A stretch of 64,000 nt of DNA, from positions 62,001 to 126,000 of the forward strand of contig NZ_JAFBFW010000004.1 of assembly GCF_016909495.1 (NCBI RefSeq), read 5' to 3'. The DNA is from Pantoea coffeiphila. Lineage in GTDB: Bacteria > Pseudomonadota > Gammaproteobacteria > Enterobacterales > Enterobacteriaceae. The position numbers and the translations under genes are program-made. This document shows positions 48,590 to 59,776 of the stretch, in pieces; the first letter of the stretch is position 1; every line of letters starts with the position of its first letter. Below the pieces are notes generated by a model. It was not told the DNA's origin. It worked only from the letters and a program-made list of their open reading frames with translations, and did no database searches.

Positions 48590-49726
48590 TCATTCAGCCG
48601 CCGCATCGCGCCGCCAGACCAGCGCGGCGGCCACCAGCAGCGCCACTCCAGCCACGTACAGCGCCGGTTCCAGCCGCCCGACTAGCGCGGTGGATATCGC
48701 CGACAGCAGCGGCCCCACCAGCTGGCCGAGGGCATAGCCGGTGGTCAGCAGCCCGGCCAGATAGCGGGTATGCCGCGGTGCCAGTTCGCGACCGTACTGC
48801 AGGGACAGCTGTACCACGCAAAGGAAACCGCCGCCGACCAGCACCGCGCCCAGCACCAGCCCGCCAATGCCCGGCAGCAGATCGGACGCGAATACGCCGA
48901 CGGCCTGTAATACCAGTACGTATACCAGCCGCCGGTTGCTATGGCCGTAACGGCGGGTCAGAATCCCCGCCAGAATCCCCACCACCGCCGCACCGCCGAA
49001 CACCGGCCAGGCGAATTGAGCAAAGGCACTGCCGGGAAAGCGTGCCGCCGCCATCTGCGACAGGAACGTCGCAGGCAGGATATAGCCGAACCCCGCCAGG
49101 CTGTAGCTCCACACCAGTTTTTTCAGACCGGCGGTCAGCTTCAGCGGCTCCGGCGCGGTGTCAGGGCGATGTAGCTGGCCGCTGCGCGGCAGGTTGCGGG
49201 CAATTAACAATACCAACAGCAACGCCATCACCCCGTAGGCCAGCCAGGCCATGGCGGCACCGATCTGCCAGTGATGCAGCAGCACCGCCATCATTCCGCT
49301 GAGGAAAATTCCGGTGCCCGGCCCGGCAAACACCGCCGCGCTGAGCGCCGGGCGCCCGTAATGGTGCAGCTGTTCATTACTCCACGCGGCGATCAGTACC
49401 ATCGCCCAGCCGCTGGCCCAGCCAATAAGAAAACGCACCACGCCGTGCCACCACGGCCCCGCAATGCAGGCGGAAAGCAACGTCAGCGCCACCGCGCCCC
49501 AAATTCCCGCCTGTAGTCGCCACTCCACCCGCCGGGTGGCACGCATCGCGTCCCAGGAGCCAAACAGGTAGCCGAGGTAGTTTAAGGCGGCAACCACCCC
49601 GGCGCTGGTCAGCGACAGCTGGCGATCGTCTATCATTAAAGGAACCTGCGGGGTAAAGGCGAAACGCCCGATCCCCATTGCTACCACCAGCGCCAGAAAC
49701 GCGCTGAATGCCACACGCACTGCCAT
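48590..49726 (-). CDS. YbfB/YjiJ-family MFS transporter
   Basis: This 378-residue protein has about twelve membrane segments and the YbfB/YjiJ N-terminal pattern VVAMGIGRFAFTPQVPLMI. Substrates of this group are not established. It is divergent from the LysR gene at 49827 with about 100 bases between them, so that regulator probably controls it. The region is G+C-rich and resembles the surrounding chromosome. Confidence 0.88.
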   Translation of the reverse strand: MAVRVAFSAFLALVVAMGIGRFAFTPQVPLMIDDRQLSLTSAGVVAALNYLGYLFGSWDAMRATRRVEWRLQAGIWGAVALTLLSACIAGPWWHGVVRFLIGWASGWAMVLIAAWSNEQLHHYGRPALSAAVFAGPGTGIFLSGMMAVLLHHWQIGAAMAWLAYGVMALLLVLLIARNLPRSGQLHRPDTAPEPLKLTAGLKKLVWSYSLAGFGYILPATFLSQMAAARFPGSAFAQFAWPVFGGAAVVGILAGILTRRYGHSNRRLVYVLVLQAVGVFASDLLPGIGGLVLGAVLVGGGFLCVVQLSLQYGRELAPRHTRYLAGLLTTGYALGQLVGPLLSAISTALVGRLEPALYVAGVALLVAAALVWRRDAAAE

Positions 49727-49826
49727 TTTGTTCTCCCATGCCCGATTTTCATTGCCAGTAGTCTATGCGATCGGTAAACTCTCAAAAAGTGAATAATTCA
49801 CACAAAGTTGCTTACGAAAAAAGAAT

Positions 49827-50705
49827 ATGGACCTGACCCAGCTTAAAATGTTCTGCGCCGTTGCCGACAGCGGCTCGGTTGTTCGCGCGGCGGAACAGCT
49901 TAACCGCGTACCCTCTAATCTCACCACTCGCCTGCGCCAGCTGGAAGAGGAACTCGGCACGGACCTGTTTATTCGCGAAAAGCAGCGCCTGCGGCTGTCG
50001 CCGATGGGGCATAACTTTCTCTGCTACGCGCAGCGCATTCTGGCACTCAGCGCCGAAGCGATGGCGATGGCCCACAGCGGCGAACCCGCCGGGCACTTTG
50101 CGCTGGGCTCGATGGAGAGCACCGCCGCCAGCCGCCTGCCCTCGCTGCTGGCTGAATTTCATCAGCGTTATAAAAGCGTCACCCTGTCGCTGACCACCGG
50201 CACCTCCGGCGAAATCCTCGAGCAGGTACGCGCGGGCACGCTGGCCGCCGCCCTGTCCGACGGGCCGATCAATATGGACGAGCTGAACAGCTGCGTGGCC
50301 TTTTCCGAACGGCTGGTGCTGATCTCCAGCCTTGAACACCCGCCAATCGTCGGCCCGGCGGACGCAGCCGGGGCCACGCTGTTTACCTTTCGCCCCAGCT
50401 GTTCTTACCGCCAGCGTTTTGAAAACTGGTTTCTTGCCGACGGCGTGCAGCACGGGCCGGTGATGGATATTCCCTCTTACCACGCGATGCTGGCCTGCGT
50501 CGCCAGCGGCGGCGGTATCGCCATGCTGCCGGAAGGTGTGCTGACGCTGCTGCCGGGCCATGAACGCGTGCGCCAGCATCCGCTGTCGGCGGAATTCCGC
50601 GATACCGACACGCGGCTGGTGTGGCGGCGTGATGCCTTCACGCCAAATGTTGAAGCGTTGAAGTACCTGATTATTGAACAGTTTGATAATAAGTCCAGCG
50701 ACTGA
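49827..50705 (+). CDS. LysR-family regulator (PtrR/YneJ-like)
   Basis: This 292-residue regulator has an N-terminal LysR winged helix (MDLTQLKMFCAVADSGSVVRAAEQL, VPSNLTTRLRQLEEELGTDLF) and a substrate-binding domain. The helix-turn-helix closely resembles E. coli YneJ/PtrR as I recall it, a putrescine-linked regulator, but its partner here is the divergent YbfB-type transporter. Such divergent pairs usually reflect direct control. The effector is unknown. Confidence 0.85.
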   Translation: MDLTQLKMFCAVADSGSVVRAAEQLNRVPSNLTTRLRQLEEELGTDLFIREKQRLRLSPMGHNFLCYAQRILALSAEAMAMAHSGEPAGHFALGSMESTAASRLPSLLAEFHQRYKSVTLSLTTGTSGEILEQVRAGTLAAALSDGPINMDELNSCVAFSERLVLISSLEHPPIVGPADAAGATLFTFRPSCSYRQRFENWFLADGVQHGPVMDIPSYHAMLACVASGGGIAMLPEGVLTLLPGHERVRQHPLSAEFRDTDTRLVWRRDAFTPNVEALKYLIIEQFDNKSSD

Positions 50706-50777
50706 CCGGGCTTATCACCCCCTCTTAACCTTAAACACCCTGCTCACGACCGGAAACCGCCGGATCGGAGTAACTGA

Positions 50778-51914
<1,137 letters not shown>

Positions 51915-52003
51915 TAAGCCGGGCACCGGTAAGCTATAGTCAGAGACAGGCTCGTTTTAGCGGGCCTGATTCTGAACGACGACAGAACCCATCAGGAGGA
52001 TAC

Positions 52004-52846
52004 ATGCCATCCACTCTGGAGCTACTTGAAGAACACCGATTGTACGGCGGCTGGCAGCAGCGCTACCGCCATCAGTCAAGCAGCCTGAACTGCACCATGA
52101 CCTTCAGCATCTTTTTACCCGGCCCGAAAGACGGCACGCCGCCGCCGGTGGTCTGGTGCCTTGCCGGTTTAACCTGCACCGATGAAAACTTCAGCGTGAA
52201 GTCCGGCGCACAGCGCGTAGCGGCCGAGCTGGGTCTGGTGCTGGTGATGCCGGATACCAGCCCGCGCGGCGAAGGCGTGGCCAACGACGAGGGTTACGAC
52301 CTCGGCCAGGGGGCGGGTTTCTACCTTAACGCCACCGAAGCGCCGTGGTCGGCCAATTTTAAGATGTACGACTACATCAACAGCGAGCTGCCCGCGCTGG
52401 TTGCCGGTAACTTCAGCGTCAGCGATCGTCAGGCGATTATGGGTCATTCGATGGGCGGACACGGTGCGCTGACCATCGCGCTGCGCAATCCGGGCCGCTT
52501 CAGTTCGGCCTCCGCCTTTGCACCGATCGTCAATCCGCTGGAAGTGCCGTGGGGACAGAAAGCGTTTCGCGCCTATCTGGGCGATAATGTGGAAAGCTGG
52601 AAGGAGTACGACAGCTGCTGGCTGATGCGCAACAGCGCTAACCAGCTGCCGGTGCTCATCGATCAGGGCGACAGCGATCAGTTCCTCGCCGATCAGCTAC
52701 GGCCTGAACGCCTGGAGGAGATTGCCCTCGAAGTGGATTTCCCGCTGACCGTGCGCGTGCAGCCGGGCTACGACCACAGCTACTTCTTTATCAGCAGCTT
52801 TGTTGAGGACCATTTGCGCTTCCACGCAAAGTATCTGCTGGTGTAG
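52004..52846 (+). CDS. yeiG: S-formylglutathione hydrolase YeiG (FghA)
   Basis: This 280-residue esterase-D family hydrolase splits S-formylglutathione to formate and glutathione. The nucleophile elbow GHSMGGHGA, the oxyanion segment [11 protein letters not shown], the acid IDQGDSDQF and the histidine in PGYDHSYFF are all present. It most resembles E. coli YeiG, which has the same neighbours (folE side, then cirA). A strong aggagg site precedes the ATG. Here frmA is directly upstream, giving a complete two-step detoxification pair. Confidence 0.94.
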   Translation: MPSTLELLEEHRLYGGWQQRYRHQSSSLNCTMTFSIFLPGPKDGTPPPVVWCLAGLTCTDENFSVKSGAQRVAAELGLVLVMPDTSPRGEGVANDEGYDLGQGAGFYLNATEAPWSANFKMYDYINSELPALVAGNFSVSDRQAIMGHSMGGHGALTIALRNPGRFSSASAFAPIVNPLEVPWGQKAFRAYLGDNVESWKEYDSCWLMRNSANQLPVLIDQGDSDQFLADQLRPERLEEIALEVDFPLTVRVQPGYDHSYFFISSFVEDHLRFHAKYLLV

Positions 52847-52891
52847 CAGGCAGTTCGGGGCCAGCGGTTTCGCCACTGGCCCCGGCGGGGA

Positions 52892-54877
52892 TTAGAAGGA
52901 GTAATCTACCGCGGCAAAGTAACGACGGCCGTCTTCGTTGAAGGTGTAGTCGTCGCGGTTCAGATCTTTGTCACCCAGGTTCATCACCCCAGCGCGCAGC
53001 TTGACCGCTTTGGTCGCCTGCCAGGCTCCACCGGCATTCCACATCACATAACCACCCGGCGTCGGGCCGTCTGTGGTCAGTGAGCGGCGCTGTCCGGAGT
53101 AGTTCGCCTGCAGGAAGAACGACCAGTCCTGCAGCGGCTTCCAGTCCAGGGTACCGTTGGCGGTGTGCAGCGGCAGCTCCTGAAGTGGCTTGTTACCGCC
53201 GCCGCTCAGGTTACGCCCGTCGGTATAGGTGTAGTTCAGTGTCAGCTTCCACCGATCGTTGAACGGCACCGTCATCTCGGTTTCCACACCGGTAATGCGC
53301 GCCTTGTTGACGTTGTAGTAGCGGAACGTCGGATTGCCGTTTTCATCCACGCCCACGTAGTTCGGGTAAGTGGGTGCCAGCGCACGATTCGCCGTACGGG
53401 CAATATCAATCATATCGTCAACGTTGTTCTGGAAGGCGGTCACGCTGCCGGTCACGCCCTCCAGCAGCCCCTCTTCCCCGGCGTAGTACAGGCCCAGTTC
53501 GAAGCTTTCGCTGGTTTCCGGCTTCAGCTCTTTGCTACCGACAATGGTACAGCTGCCGCGGCAGGAACCGCTCTGCCAGTCCGGGCTGAGCTGCAGCAGT
53601 GAAGGCGCTTTAAAAGCATTGGCCCAGCCGCCCTTCACGGTAATCGTATCAGTGGCGTTATACACCAGGTAGGCGCGCGGGCTCCAGTGATCGCCGAAGG
53701 TCTGGTGATCGTCCATACGCACGCCGGTGGTCAGCGCCAGTGACTCAATAATCCGCCACTCGTCTTCCACAAACAGCGCGTACTGGCTGGCGGAGGTTTT
53801 GCCGCTGCCTTTCAGCGTGCCGCTGTCTTCCAGCTTATCGTGGCGCACTTCACCGCCGAAGGTCACTATCTGGTTGATGTCAGCCAGCGGCAGAACCAGT
53901 TTTCCGTCCAGCGAGTTGTTTCTCGCTACCGCGTTACCGGCGCTGCTGTTGTAGTTTTCAACGCGATCGCCGTAGAAGCGCAGCTCGGTGTTGCCCCAGT
54001 CCCAGCGGCCGTTGTGGCCAAGAGAATAGTTCTGGCGTTCGATGCGGTTTTTATCCAACGAGTCGGAATCACGGTCCTGGCGGTCGAAGCCGTAGCCGAG
54101 GCTGATATCCTGCTCTTTGGTCGGGGTCAGCGCGAATTCCACGTTGGTGTTGCGGTTGGTGTAACCCTCAATGCGCGGCGACAGGCCGTTGGCAGCGGTA
54201 TCTGAGTGCTGCTGTTTGTCTTTTTCGCGCTTGCCGAGATTGCCGTACAACTTCACACCCAGCAGATCGTCAATCAGCGGACCGCTGGTGAAGAAGCTGC
54301 CATTGTAGCTGTCGCCGCGATCGCGATGTTCCTGCACGGTCGTATCCGCACTCAGGGTTCCGTGCCAGGCTTTGCCGACTTTACGGGTAATAATGTTCAC
54401 CACGCCACCCAGCGCATCGGAACCGTACAGCGAGGACATCGGCCCGCGGACCACTTCGATACGCTCGATGGCATCGGCCGGTATCCAGTTAAGGTCGAAG
54501 TCGTTATGGCGGAAGGCCGCATTACGCGAGTTAACGCGCTTGCCGTCAACCAGGATCAGCGTATAGCTGCTGTTGAGGCCGCGCAGACTGACGCCCTTAC
54601 GGTTATCACCTTCGTTGGTCAGCTGTACGCCGGGAACATCACGCAGTACATCGCGCAGATTCTGCACCGGACGGCGCTGAATATCTTCGGCGGTGATCAC
54701 GCTGATACTGGCCGGCGCATCTTTCAGATTCACTTCGGTTGCCGAAGCGGTCACCACCATTTGCTGTTCACGTTGTTTCGCTTCTTCAACTTCAACGTCT
54801 TCAGCCAGCAGCGGGAAGGATAAAATAATAGCAGACGCGCAGAGGCCCCCGCGCATAACAGGGTTCAACCTAAACAT
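52892..54877 (-). CDS. cirA: TonB-dependent catecholate siderophore receptor CirA
   Basis: This 661-residue outer-membrane receptor has a signal peptide ([14 protein letters not shown]) and a TonB-box-like segment (QQMVVTAS). A plug domain ([20 protein letters not shown]) and a 22-strand barrel follow, ending in VDYSF with the terminal Phe. It closely resembles E. coli CirA, which takes up linear catecholates such as DHBS and is the colicin Ia receptor. The ATG at 54877 has a ggag site; an in-frame ATG at 54889 overlaps that site. The gene faces away from yeiG and lies downstream of an iron ABC unit. Confidence 0.96.
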   Translation of the reverse strand: MFRLNPVMRGGLCASAIILSFPLLAEDVEVEEAKQREQQMVVTASATEVNLKDAPASISVITAEDIQRRPVQNLRDVLRDVPGVQLTNEGDNRKGVSLRGLNSSYTLILVDGKRVNSRNAAFRHNDFDLNWIPADAIERIEVVRGPMSSLYGSDALGGVVNIITRKVGKAWHGTLSADTTVQEHRDRGDSYNGSFFTSGPLIDDLLGVKLYGNLGKREKDKQQHSDTAANGLSPRIEGYTNRNTNVEFALTPTKEQDISLGYGFDRQDRDSDSLDKNRIERQNYSLGHNGRWDWGNTELRFYGDRVENYNSSAGNAVARNNSLDGKLVLPLADINQIVTFGGEVRHDKLEDSGTLKGSGKTSASQYALFVEDEWRIIESLALTTGVRMDDHQTFGDHWSPRAYLVYNATDTITVKGGWANAFKAPSLLQLSPDWQSGSCRGSCTIVGSKELKPETSESFELGLYYAGEEGLLEGVTGSVTAFQNNVDDMIDIARTANRALAPTYPNYVGVDENGNPTFRYYNVNKARITGVETEMTVPFNDRWKLTLNYTYTDGRNLSGGGNKPLQELPLHTANGTLDWKPLQDWSFFLQANYSGQRRSLTTDGPTPGGYVMWNAGGAWQATKAVKLRAGVMNLGDKDLNRDDYTFNEDGRRYFAAVDYSF

Positions 54878-54916
54878 AACTTTCTCCATGAATGCAAAGC
54901 AGTAACAGCAAAAATG

Positions 54917-54936
54917 ATTACGGCAAATACCGTAAT
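54917..54936. promoter_or_regulatory. Inverted repeat upstream of cirA
   Basis: ATTACGG, six bases, CCGTAAT form perfect 7-base arms about 40 bases before the cirA start. It is not a Fur box by sequence. It may be an operator or a leader hairpin; the binding protein is unknown. Confidence 0.5.
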
Positions 54937-55053
54937 TGACTTATTCGGCGGAGTTTATCCGCTCGGTTTTCCGGTTATATTCCGGTTAATTGACGCTTGT
55001 CCTGCGCGGTAAATTGCCGGAGCTGGACGGGCCCCGGCGCGCACTTGCCAGAA

Positions 55054-55839
55054 CTAAAAAGAGGGTGCTTCAACTAATCCATCGATTAATACCTGCGGCG
55101 TTCCCAACGTACAGCGTTCAATTCGGCCACGAACGCCGTACACGCGCGCAAGACTCTCCGGAGTAATCACGTCTTCCGGTAAACCATCGGCAATCAGTTC
55201 ACCGTTTTGCAGCATTAATACATGCTGGCCGTGGCGCAGGGCGATATTGATATCGTGGACCACCACTACGGTGACGATATTTCGCTTCTCCGTTTCACGG
55301 CGCACCAGCTCCATGACATGGAACTGATAATTTAAATCAAGCGCGCTGAGCGGCTCATCGAGCAGCAGCAGGCCCGGACGGCGGATCAGCGATTGTGCCA
55401 GGCCCACCAGCTGCTTCTGCCCGCCGGAAAGCTGGTCCAGATAGCTCATTGCCAGGTGCGCAATGCCCAGCTGCTCCAGCAGCTCCATCACTTCGGCTTC
55501 GCTGGCCGCGCTGCTGCGCCCGCCGGACGCCCGCTGGGCAACGATAATCGACTCCAGCACGTGCAGGTGCACCCCGGCAGGCAGCGACTGCGGCAGATAC
55601 ACCACGCGGCTGGCGCGCTGGGCAAACGGCAGCGTCATCAGCTCTTCACCGTTAAGCCACATTTCACCTTTCGCGCGGTTCAGGCCCGCCAGCGAACGCA
55701 GCAGCGTTGACTTGCCGCAGCCGTTCGGCCCCAGCAGCACGGTAATTTTTCCGCGTGGCAAAAGAGGCACGTTGAGGTTGGTAATGATCTGACGCTTTGG
55801 ATAGCCGGCGTTGAAGCCGCTGATTTTCAGTCCCTGCAT
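55054..55839 (-). CDS. Iron-siderophore ABC transporter ATP-binding protein (FepC-like)
   Basis: This 261-residue ABC ATPase has Walker A GPNGCGKST (about residues 37-45), the signature LSGGQKQLVGLAQ and Walker B LLLLDEPLSALD followed by VVVHDIN. It belongs to the FepC/FhuC branch. The true ATG at 55839 shares a base with the permease stop (TGATG), so the genes are coupled. The unit sits next to cirA and has a Fur box, which supports siderophore uptake. No binding-protein gene is present. Confidence 0.9.
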   Translation of the reverse strand: MQGLKISGFNAGYPKRQIITNLNVPLLPRGKITVLLGPNGCGKSTLLRSLAGLNRAKGEMWLNGEELMTLPFAQRASRVVYLPQSLPAGVHLHVLESIIVAQRASGGRSSAASEAEVMELLEQLGIAHLAMSYLDQLSGGQKQLVGLAQSLIRRPGLLLLDEPLSALDLNYQFHVMELVRRETEKRNIVTVVVVHDINIALRHGQHVLMLQNGELIADGLPEDVITPESLARVYGVRGRIERCTLGTPQVLIDGLVEAPSF

Positions 55840-56921
55840 CAAATATTCCCCCGATGGCGCAGAATAATACTCAGGAAGAACGGCACGCCGACCAGCGAGG
55901 TGACGATGCCAACCGGAATGATCACCCCAGGAATAATGTTCTTCGAGACGACGGAAGCCATCGACAGCACCAGCGCACCGGTCAGCGCACTGGCGGGTAG
56001 ATAGAAGCGGTGATCTTCACCGAAAATCATGCGCGCGATATGCGGTGCCACCAGGCCGATAAAGCCGATAGGCCCGACGAAGGCCACCGACAGCGCAGAG
56101 AGAATACTGATGCGCAGCAGGGTTGCCAGACGCAGGCGGCGCACGTCAATGCCGAAGCTGACTGCGCGATCTTCACCGAGGCGCAGCGCCGTCAGCTTCC
56201 ACGAACTGAGCAACGACAGCGGCACCAGAATCAGCAGCGCCAGGCACAGCACGCCCAGCTTGTCCCACGAGGCGCGCGCCAGGCTGCCCATGGTCCAGAA
56301 CACCAGCCCCTGCAGGGTGTCTTCGCTGGCGATAAACTGCATCATCGAGACCAGCGCGTTAAAGGTAAACACCAGCGCGATACCGAACAGCACCACGCCA
56401 GAGGTGGCGACTTTGGTCCAGCGGGTGACCGCATCCAGCATCAGCGCGGCAAACAGCGCGAAGACAAAGGCATTGGCGGAGATAAACCACTGATCGGGAA
56501 TACCGGGAATGCCGATACCAAGAACAATGGCCAGCGCGGCACCGAAGGCGGCGGCGGAAGAGACGCCAAGGGTAAACGGACTGGCCAACGGGTTATTCAG
56601 GATGGTCTGCATTTCGGCACCGGCCAGCCCCAGCGCAAGGCCCACAACCACTGCCATCAGCGCATACGGCAGGCGGATATCCCAGACGATAACTCGAGTA
56701 CCGGCATCGACGGATTCAGGGGAAAGCAGAGTTTGCCACAGTGCGTGCAGCGTCAGGCCGGACGGGCCAAGGGTAAAATCAAGGATTAATGAGGCAACAA
56801 TCGCCAGAAACAGCACCCCCATCATCAGAAAGCGATGCTTCAGTACCCGATGATAGCGCCCCATTGCACTGTCGGGCGGCGTTACTTCGGATAACTTTAC
56901 GGGATCGTGGGTCACACTCAT
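55839..56921 (-). CDS. Iron-siderophore ABC permease (FecCD family)
   Basis: This 360-residue protein has about nine or ten membrane segments and FecCD/BtuC-family marks: the N-terminal RLPYALMAVVVGLALGLAGAEMQ, the NPLASPFTLGVSSAAAFG segment and the coupling-helix GFIGLVAPHIARMI. It may form the homodimeric channel itself, since only one permease gene is present. I chose the ATG at 56921; a TTG two codons earlier is also possible. A Fur box lies about 90 bases upstream. Confidence 0.9.
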   Translation of the reverse strand: MSVTHDPVKLSEVTPPDSAMGRYHRVLKHRFLMMGVLFLAIVASLILDFTLGPSGLTLHALWQTLLSPESVDAGTRVIVWDIRLPYALMAVVVGLALGLAGAEMQTILNNPLASPFTLGVSSAAAFGAALAIVLGIGIPGIPDQWFISANAFVFALFAALMLDAVTRWTKVATSGVVLFGIALVFTFNALVSMMQFIASEDTLQGLVFWTMGSLARASWDKLGVLCLALLILVPLSLLSSWKLTALRLGEDRAVSFGIDVRRLRLATLLRISILSALSVAFVGPIGFIGLVAPHIARMIFGEDHRFYLPASALTGALVLSMASVVSKNIIPGVIIPVGIVTSLVGVPFFLSIILRHRGNI

Positions 56922-57009
56922 CTTCAATACCTGTTCGGGAAAGCCCCGGATCGTTCCCTGGCCGGGAGAAAGGCAAGATTGTAGAAATTATGGAGAGAAA
57001 AATAAAGCT

Positions 57010-57028
57010 AATGATAATACTTATCAAT
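57010..57028. promoter_or_regulatory. Fur box upstream of the iron ABC operon
   Basis: AATGATAATACTTATCAAT closely fits the 19-bp Fur consensus with its GATAAT and ATTATC-type halves. It lies between the lysP terminator and the permease start, so the ABC genes should be repressed by Fe2+-Fur. Confidence 0.85.
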
Positions 57029-57054
57029 AATATTTGTACCACCGCGCGGGATAT

Positions 57055-57080
57055 AAAAAAGGCGCGAAATTCGCGCCTTT
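57055..57080 (-). terminator. Rho-independent terminator after lysP
   Basis: A perfect stem (aaaggcgcga with tcgcgccttt) with a 3-base loop is followed on the minus strand by a run of six T. It lies 18 bases after the lysP stop and insulates the iron operon. Confidence 0.9.
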
Positions 57081-57097
57081 GGAGTTATTCAGCAATA

Positions 57098-58564
57098 TTA
57101 CTTATCTAATTTTGGAAATTCCATCTCGCTGTATTTCACAAACCGCGTCTTGCGCGTCAGCTTATAGCCGAACCAGATAATCAGGAACAGCGGAATACCA
57201 ATATAGGTTGCCGCCGCGCCGTACCAGTCAATGGTGTCAGCGAGGAACGCCTGATAGTTCTGACCCAGAGTGATGATCAGGCACAGCACGAAGGCGAAAA
57301 TCGGCCCCAGCGGGAAGAAACCGGAACGGTAAGGCAAGTCGGCCAGATCGCGGCCCTGGGCGACGTAGCCCCTACGGAAACGATAGTGGCTGATAGCAAT
57401 TCCCAGCCAGGCGATAAACCCGGTCATCCCGGAGGTATTCAGCAGCCACAGATACACGGTCTGATTACCAAAGATTGAGGTCAGGAAGCACAGACCGGCA
57501 ATCACGGTGGTCGCGTACAGCGCGTTACGCGGCACCCCCCCCTTCGACAGCTTGCTGAAAATGCGCGGCGCTTTGCCTTCACAGGCCAGAGCGTAAAGCA
57601 TGCGCGTGGAGGCGTACATGCCGGAGTTGCCCGCCGACAGCACCGCCGTCAGGATCACCGCATTCATCACCGCTGCCGCCGACAGCAGGCCTGCATGCTG
57701 GAAGACCAGGGTGAACGGACTGACGCTGATATCTTTAACATCGTTGCGCAGCAGGCTTGGATCGGTGTACGGGATGATCAGGCTGATCACCAGAATCGCA
57801 AAGACGTAGAACAGCAGGATACGCCAGAACACCTGACGCACCGCGCGCGGGATATTTTTACCCGGGTCTTCAGATTCACCCGCAGCAATACCGATAAGCT
57901 CGGTCCCCTGGAAGGAGAAACCGACAATCATCGCCACGCCGATCATCGCCGCGAAGCCCCCGGCGAACGGCGCATCGCCAATCTGCCAGTTATGCCAGCC
58001 GGCGCTTTCGCCGCCGCGCATAATGCCGACGATCATCGCGACGCCGACAATAATAAAGATAATCACGGTAGCGACTTTAATCAGCGAGAACCAGTATTCC
58101 GCCTCACCGAAGCCTTTCACCGAAATATAGTTAAGCAGGAAGATCACGCAGAGGAATAACGCACTCCAGATCCAGCCCGGGGTGTCCGGGAACCACCAGC
58201 TCATCACCAGCTGCGAGGCCACCAGGTCAACGGCGATAGTCACCGCCCAGTTGTACCAGTAGTTCCAGCCGAGAGCGAAACCGAAGCCTTCTTCTACGTA
58301 TTTTGCACCGTAGGTGGAGAATGAGCCGGATACCGGCATATACGCGGCAAGCTCACCAAGGCTGGTCATCAGGAAGTAGACCATCAGGCCAATCAGCGCG
58401 TAGGAGAGCAGCGCTCCGCCAGGTCCCGCCTGAGAGATGGTCGCACCTGAAGCGACGAAGAGACCGGTACCAATTGAACCGCCAATGGCTATCATCGTTA
58501 AGTGACGAGCTTTGAGTTCACGCCTTAACCCAGGCTGTTGTGTTGTTTTTATGTCATGATCCAT
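57098..58564 (-). CDS. lysP: Lysine-specific permease LysP
   Basis: This 488-residue APC-family permease has twelve membrane segments and the family motifs HLTMIAIGGSIGTGLFVASG and GFSFQGTELIGIAAGES. It matches E. coli LysP, which imports lysine with protons and also acts as a co-sensor of CadC. In E. coli it is activated by ArgP; I see no lysine riboswitch upstream. It is followed by a strong terminator. Confidence 0.95.
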   Translation of the reverse strand: MDHDIKTTQQPGLRRELKARHLTMIAIGGSIGTGLFVASGATISQAGPGGALLSYALIGLMVYFLMTSLGELAAYMPVSGSFSTYGAKYVEEGFGFALGWNYWYNWAVTIAVDLVASQLVMSWWFPDTPGWIWSALFLCVIFLLNYISVKGFGEAEYWFSLIKVATVIIFIIVGVAMIVGIMRGGESAGWHNWQIGDAPFAGGFAAMIGVAMIVGFSFQGTELIGIAAGESEDPGKNIPRAVRQVFWRILLFYVFAILVISLIIPYTDPSLLRNDVKDISVSPFTLVFQHAGLLSAAAVMNAVILTAVLSAGNSGMYASTRMLYALACEGKAPRIFSKLSKGGVPRNALYATTVIAGLCFLTSIFGNQTVYLWLLNTSGMTGFIAWLGIAISHYRFRRGYVAQGRDLADLPYRSGFFPLGPIFAFVLCLIITLGQNYQAFLADTIDWYGAAATYIGIPLFLIIWFGYKLTRKTRFVKYSEMEFPKLDK

Positions 58565-58745
58565 GTTTAATCGCTGTGCTTTTCTAAAATGAGGCGCGAT
58601 TGTAACAAACTACCGGGGAGCGTATAGCGATAACGCGACGTTATAAGTTAGCTTCATGATCGTCCGGCGATCATTAGAATAAGACGTGATGACAACGGCA
58701 GCGCTGCGACGGTTTTCCCGCCGCACTAGCAATGACAACGACTCT

Positions 58746-59612
58746 TTACTCTTTGCAGTAGCTGAGGAAACGGCTCAGGGCTTTTGATACGTGCTTCTGC
58801 CGGTGGCAGATACGATACAGCGTGCGTTTTAATTTTGGCAGCGGTACGGGCACTTCGACCAGCGTACCCAGCTCCAGCTGCTCGGCGATGGTCCGGCGCG
58901 ACAGGCAGCTGATCCCCATCCCGTGGCGCACCGCATTTTTTATTGCTTCGGAGTTGCCCAGCTCCAGCGCCAGATCGAACTGCGGCAGGTGTGATAGCAG
59001 CAGATAGTCAACGATTTCTCGTGTACCCGACCCCTGCTCACGCAAGATCCACGGTGCCGCCGCCAGGCTTTGCAGCGTCACCGGATGGCTGAGAATGTCC
59101 GCACCCGGCGCAGCAAACACCACCAGCTCATCTTCCATCCACGGTTCGGTAATCAACTCGGGCATGTGGCATGGCCCCTCAATCAGACCGATATCAACAC
59201 GAAAATCAGCGACGTCATTAATCACCTCCTGGCTGTTACCCACACTAAGCTCAAGCGGCAATAATGGAAAATCACGACGGTAGTGGGCGATCATGCCAGG
59301 CAGCAGGTAGTTGCCGATGGTGCTGCTGGCGGCTATACGCAGAGAACCGTTATCTTCACGAAACAACTGTTCGATCTCCTGCGCCTGCTCCAGCAGACCA
59401 ACAGCACGTGGGTACAGCAGGCGACCGTGCTCATTGATTACCAGCCGCTTGCCAACGCGATCGAACAGCTTAACGTCAAGCTGGCCTTCCAGATCGGCCA
59501 GTGCGGCGCTAACCGCTGACTGGGACAGGGCCAACACCAGAGAGGCCTGGGTCGTTGACCCGCTTTTAAGTACCTCGGTAAAGACTTCCAGCTGGCGTAA
59601 AGTAATGTGCAT
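58746..59612 (-). CDS. yeiE: LysR-family regulator YeiE
   Basis: This 288-residue LysR protein begins [20 protein letters not shown] and has the effector domain segment [21 protein letters not shown] typical of the CysB/YeiE group. E. coli and related YeiE have been linked to sulfite tolerance and iron homeostasis. It is divergent from yeiH with 164 bases between them, as in E. coli, and probably controls it. Confidence 0.93.
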   Translation of the reverse strand: MHITLRQLEVFTEVLKSGSTTQASLVLALSQSAVSAALADLEGQLDVKLFDRVGKRLVINEHGRLLYPRAVGLLEQAQEIEQLFREDNGSLRIAASSTIGNYLLPGMIAHYRRDFPLLPLELSVGNSQEVINDVADFRVDIGLIEGPCHMPELITEPWMEDELVVFAAPGADILSHPVTLQSLAAAPWILREQGSGTREIVDYLLLSHLPQFDLALELGNSEAIKNAVRHGMGISCLSRRTIAEQLELGTLVEVPVPLPKLKRTLYRICHRQKHVSKALSRFLSYCKE

Positions 59613-59776
59613 AATGCTTCCTTAGTCTAAAGATACTGCCTTACAAAACGTGCTGCGATTCCAGCCCTCCGCCGACGCCGCTTAACACTAATAGTGGTTT
59701 ATAATAAATATATTATCAATTTCTCTTTTAAGCCGAATTCTTACATGATCTCCATGGCTTTTAAGGAGAAACCGAT

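Noticed and set aside
58565-58745. Lysine riboswitch upstream of lysP
   Set aside because: The 180 bases are too short and lack the L-box conserved blocks.
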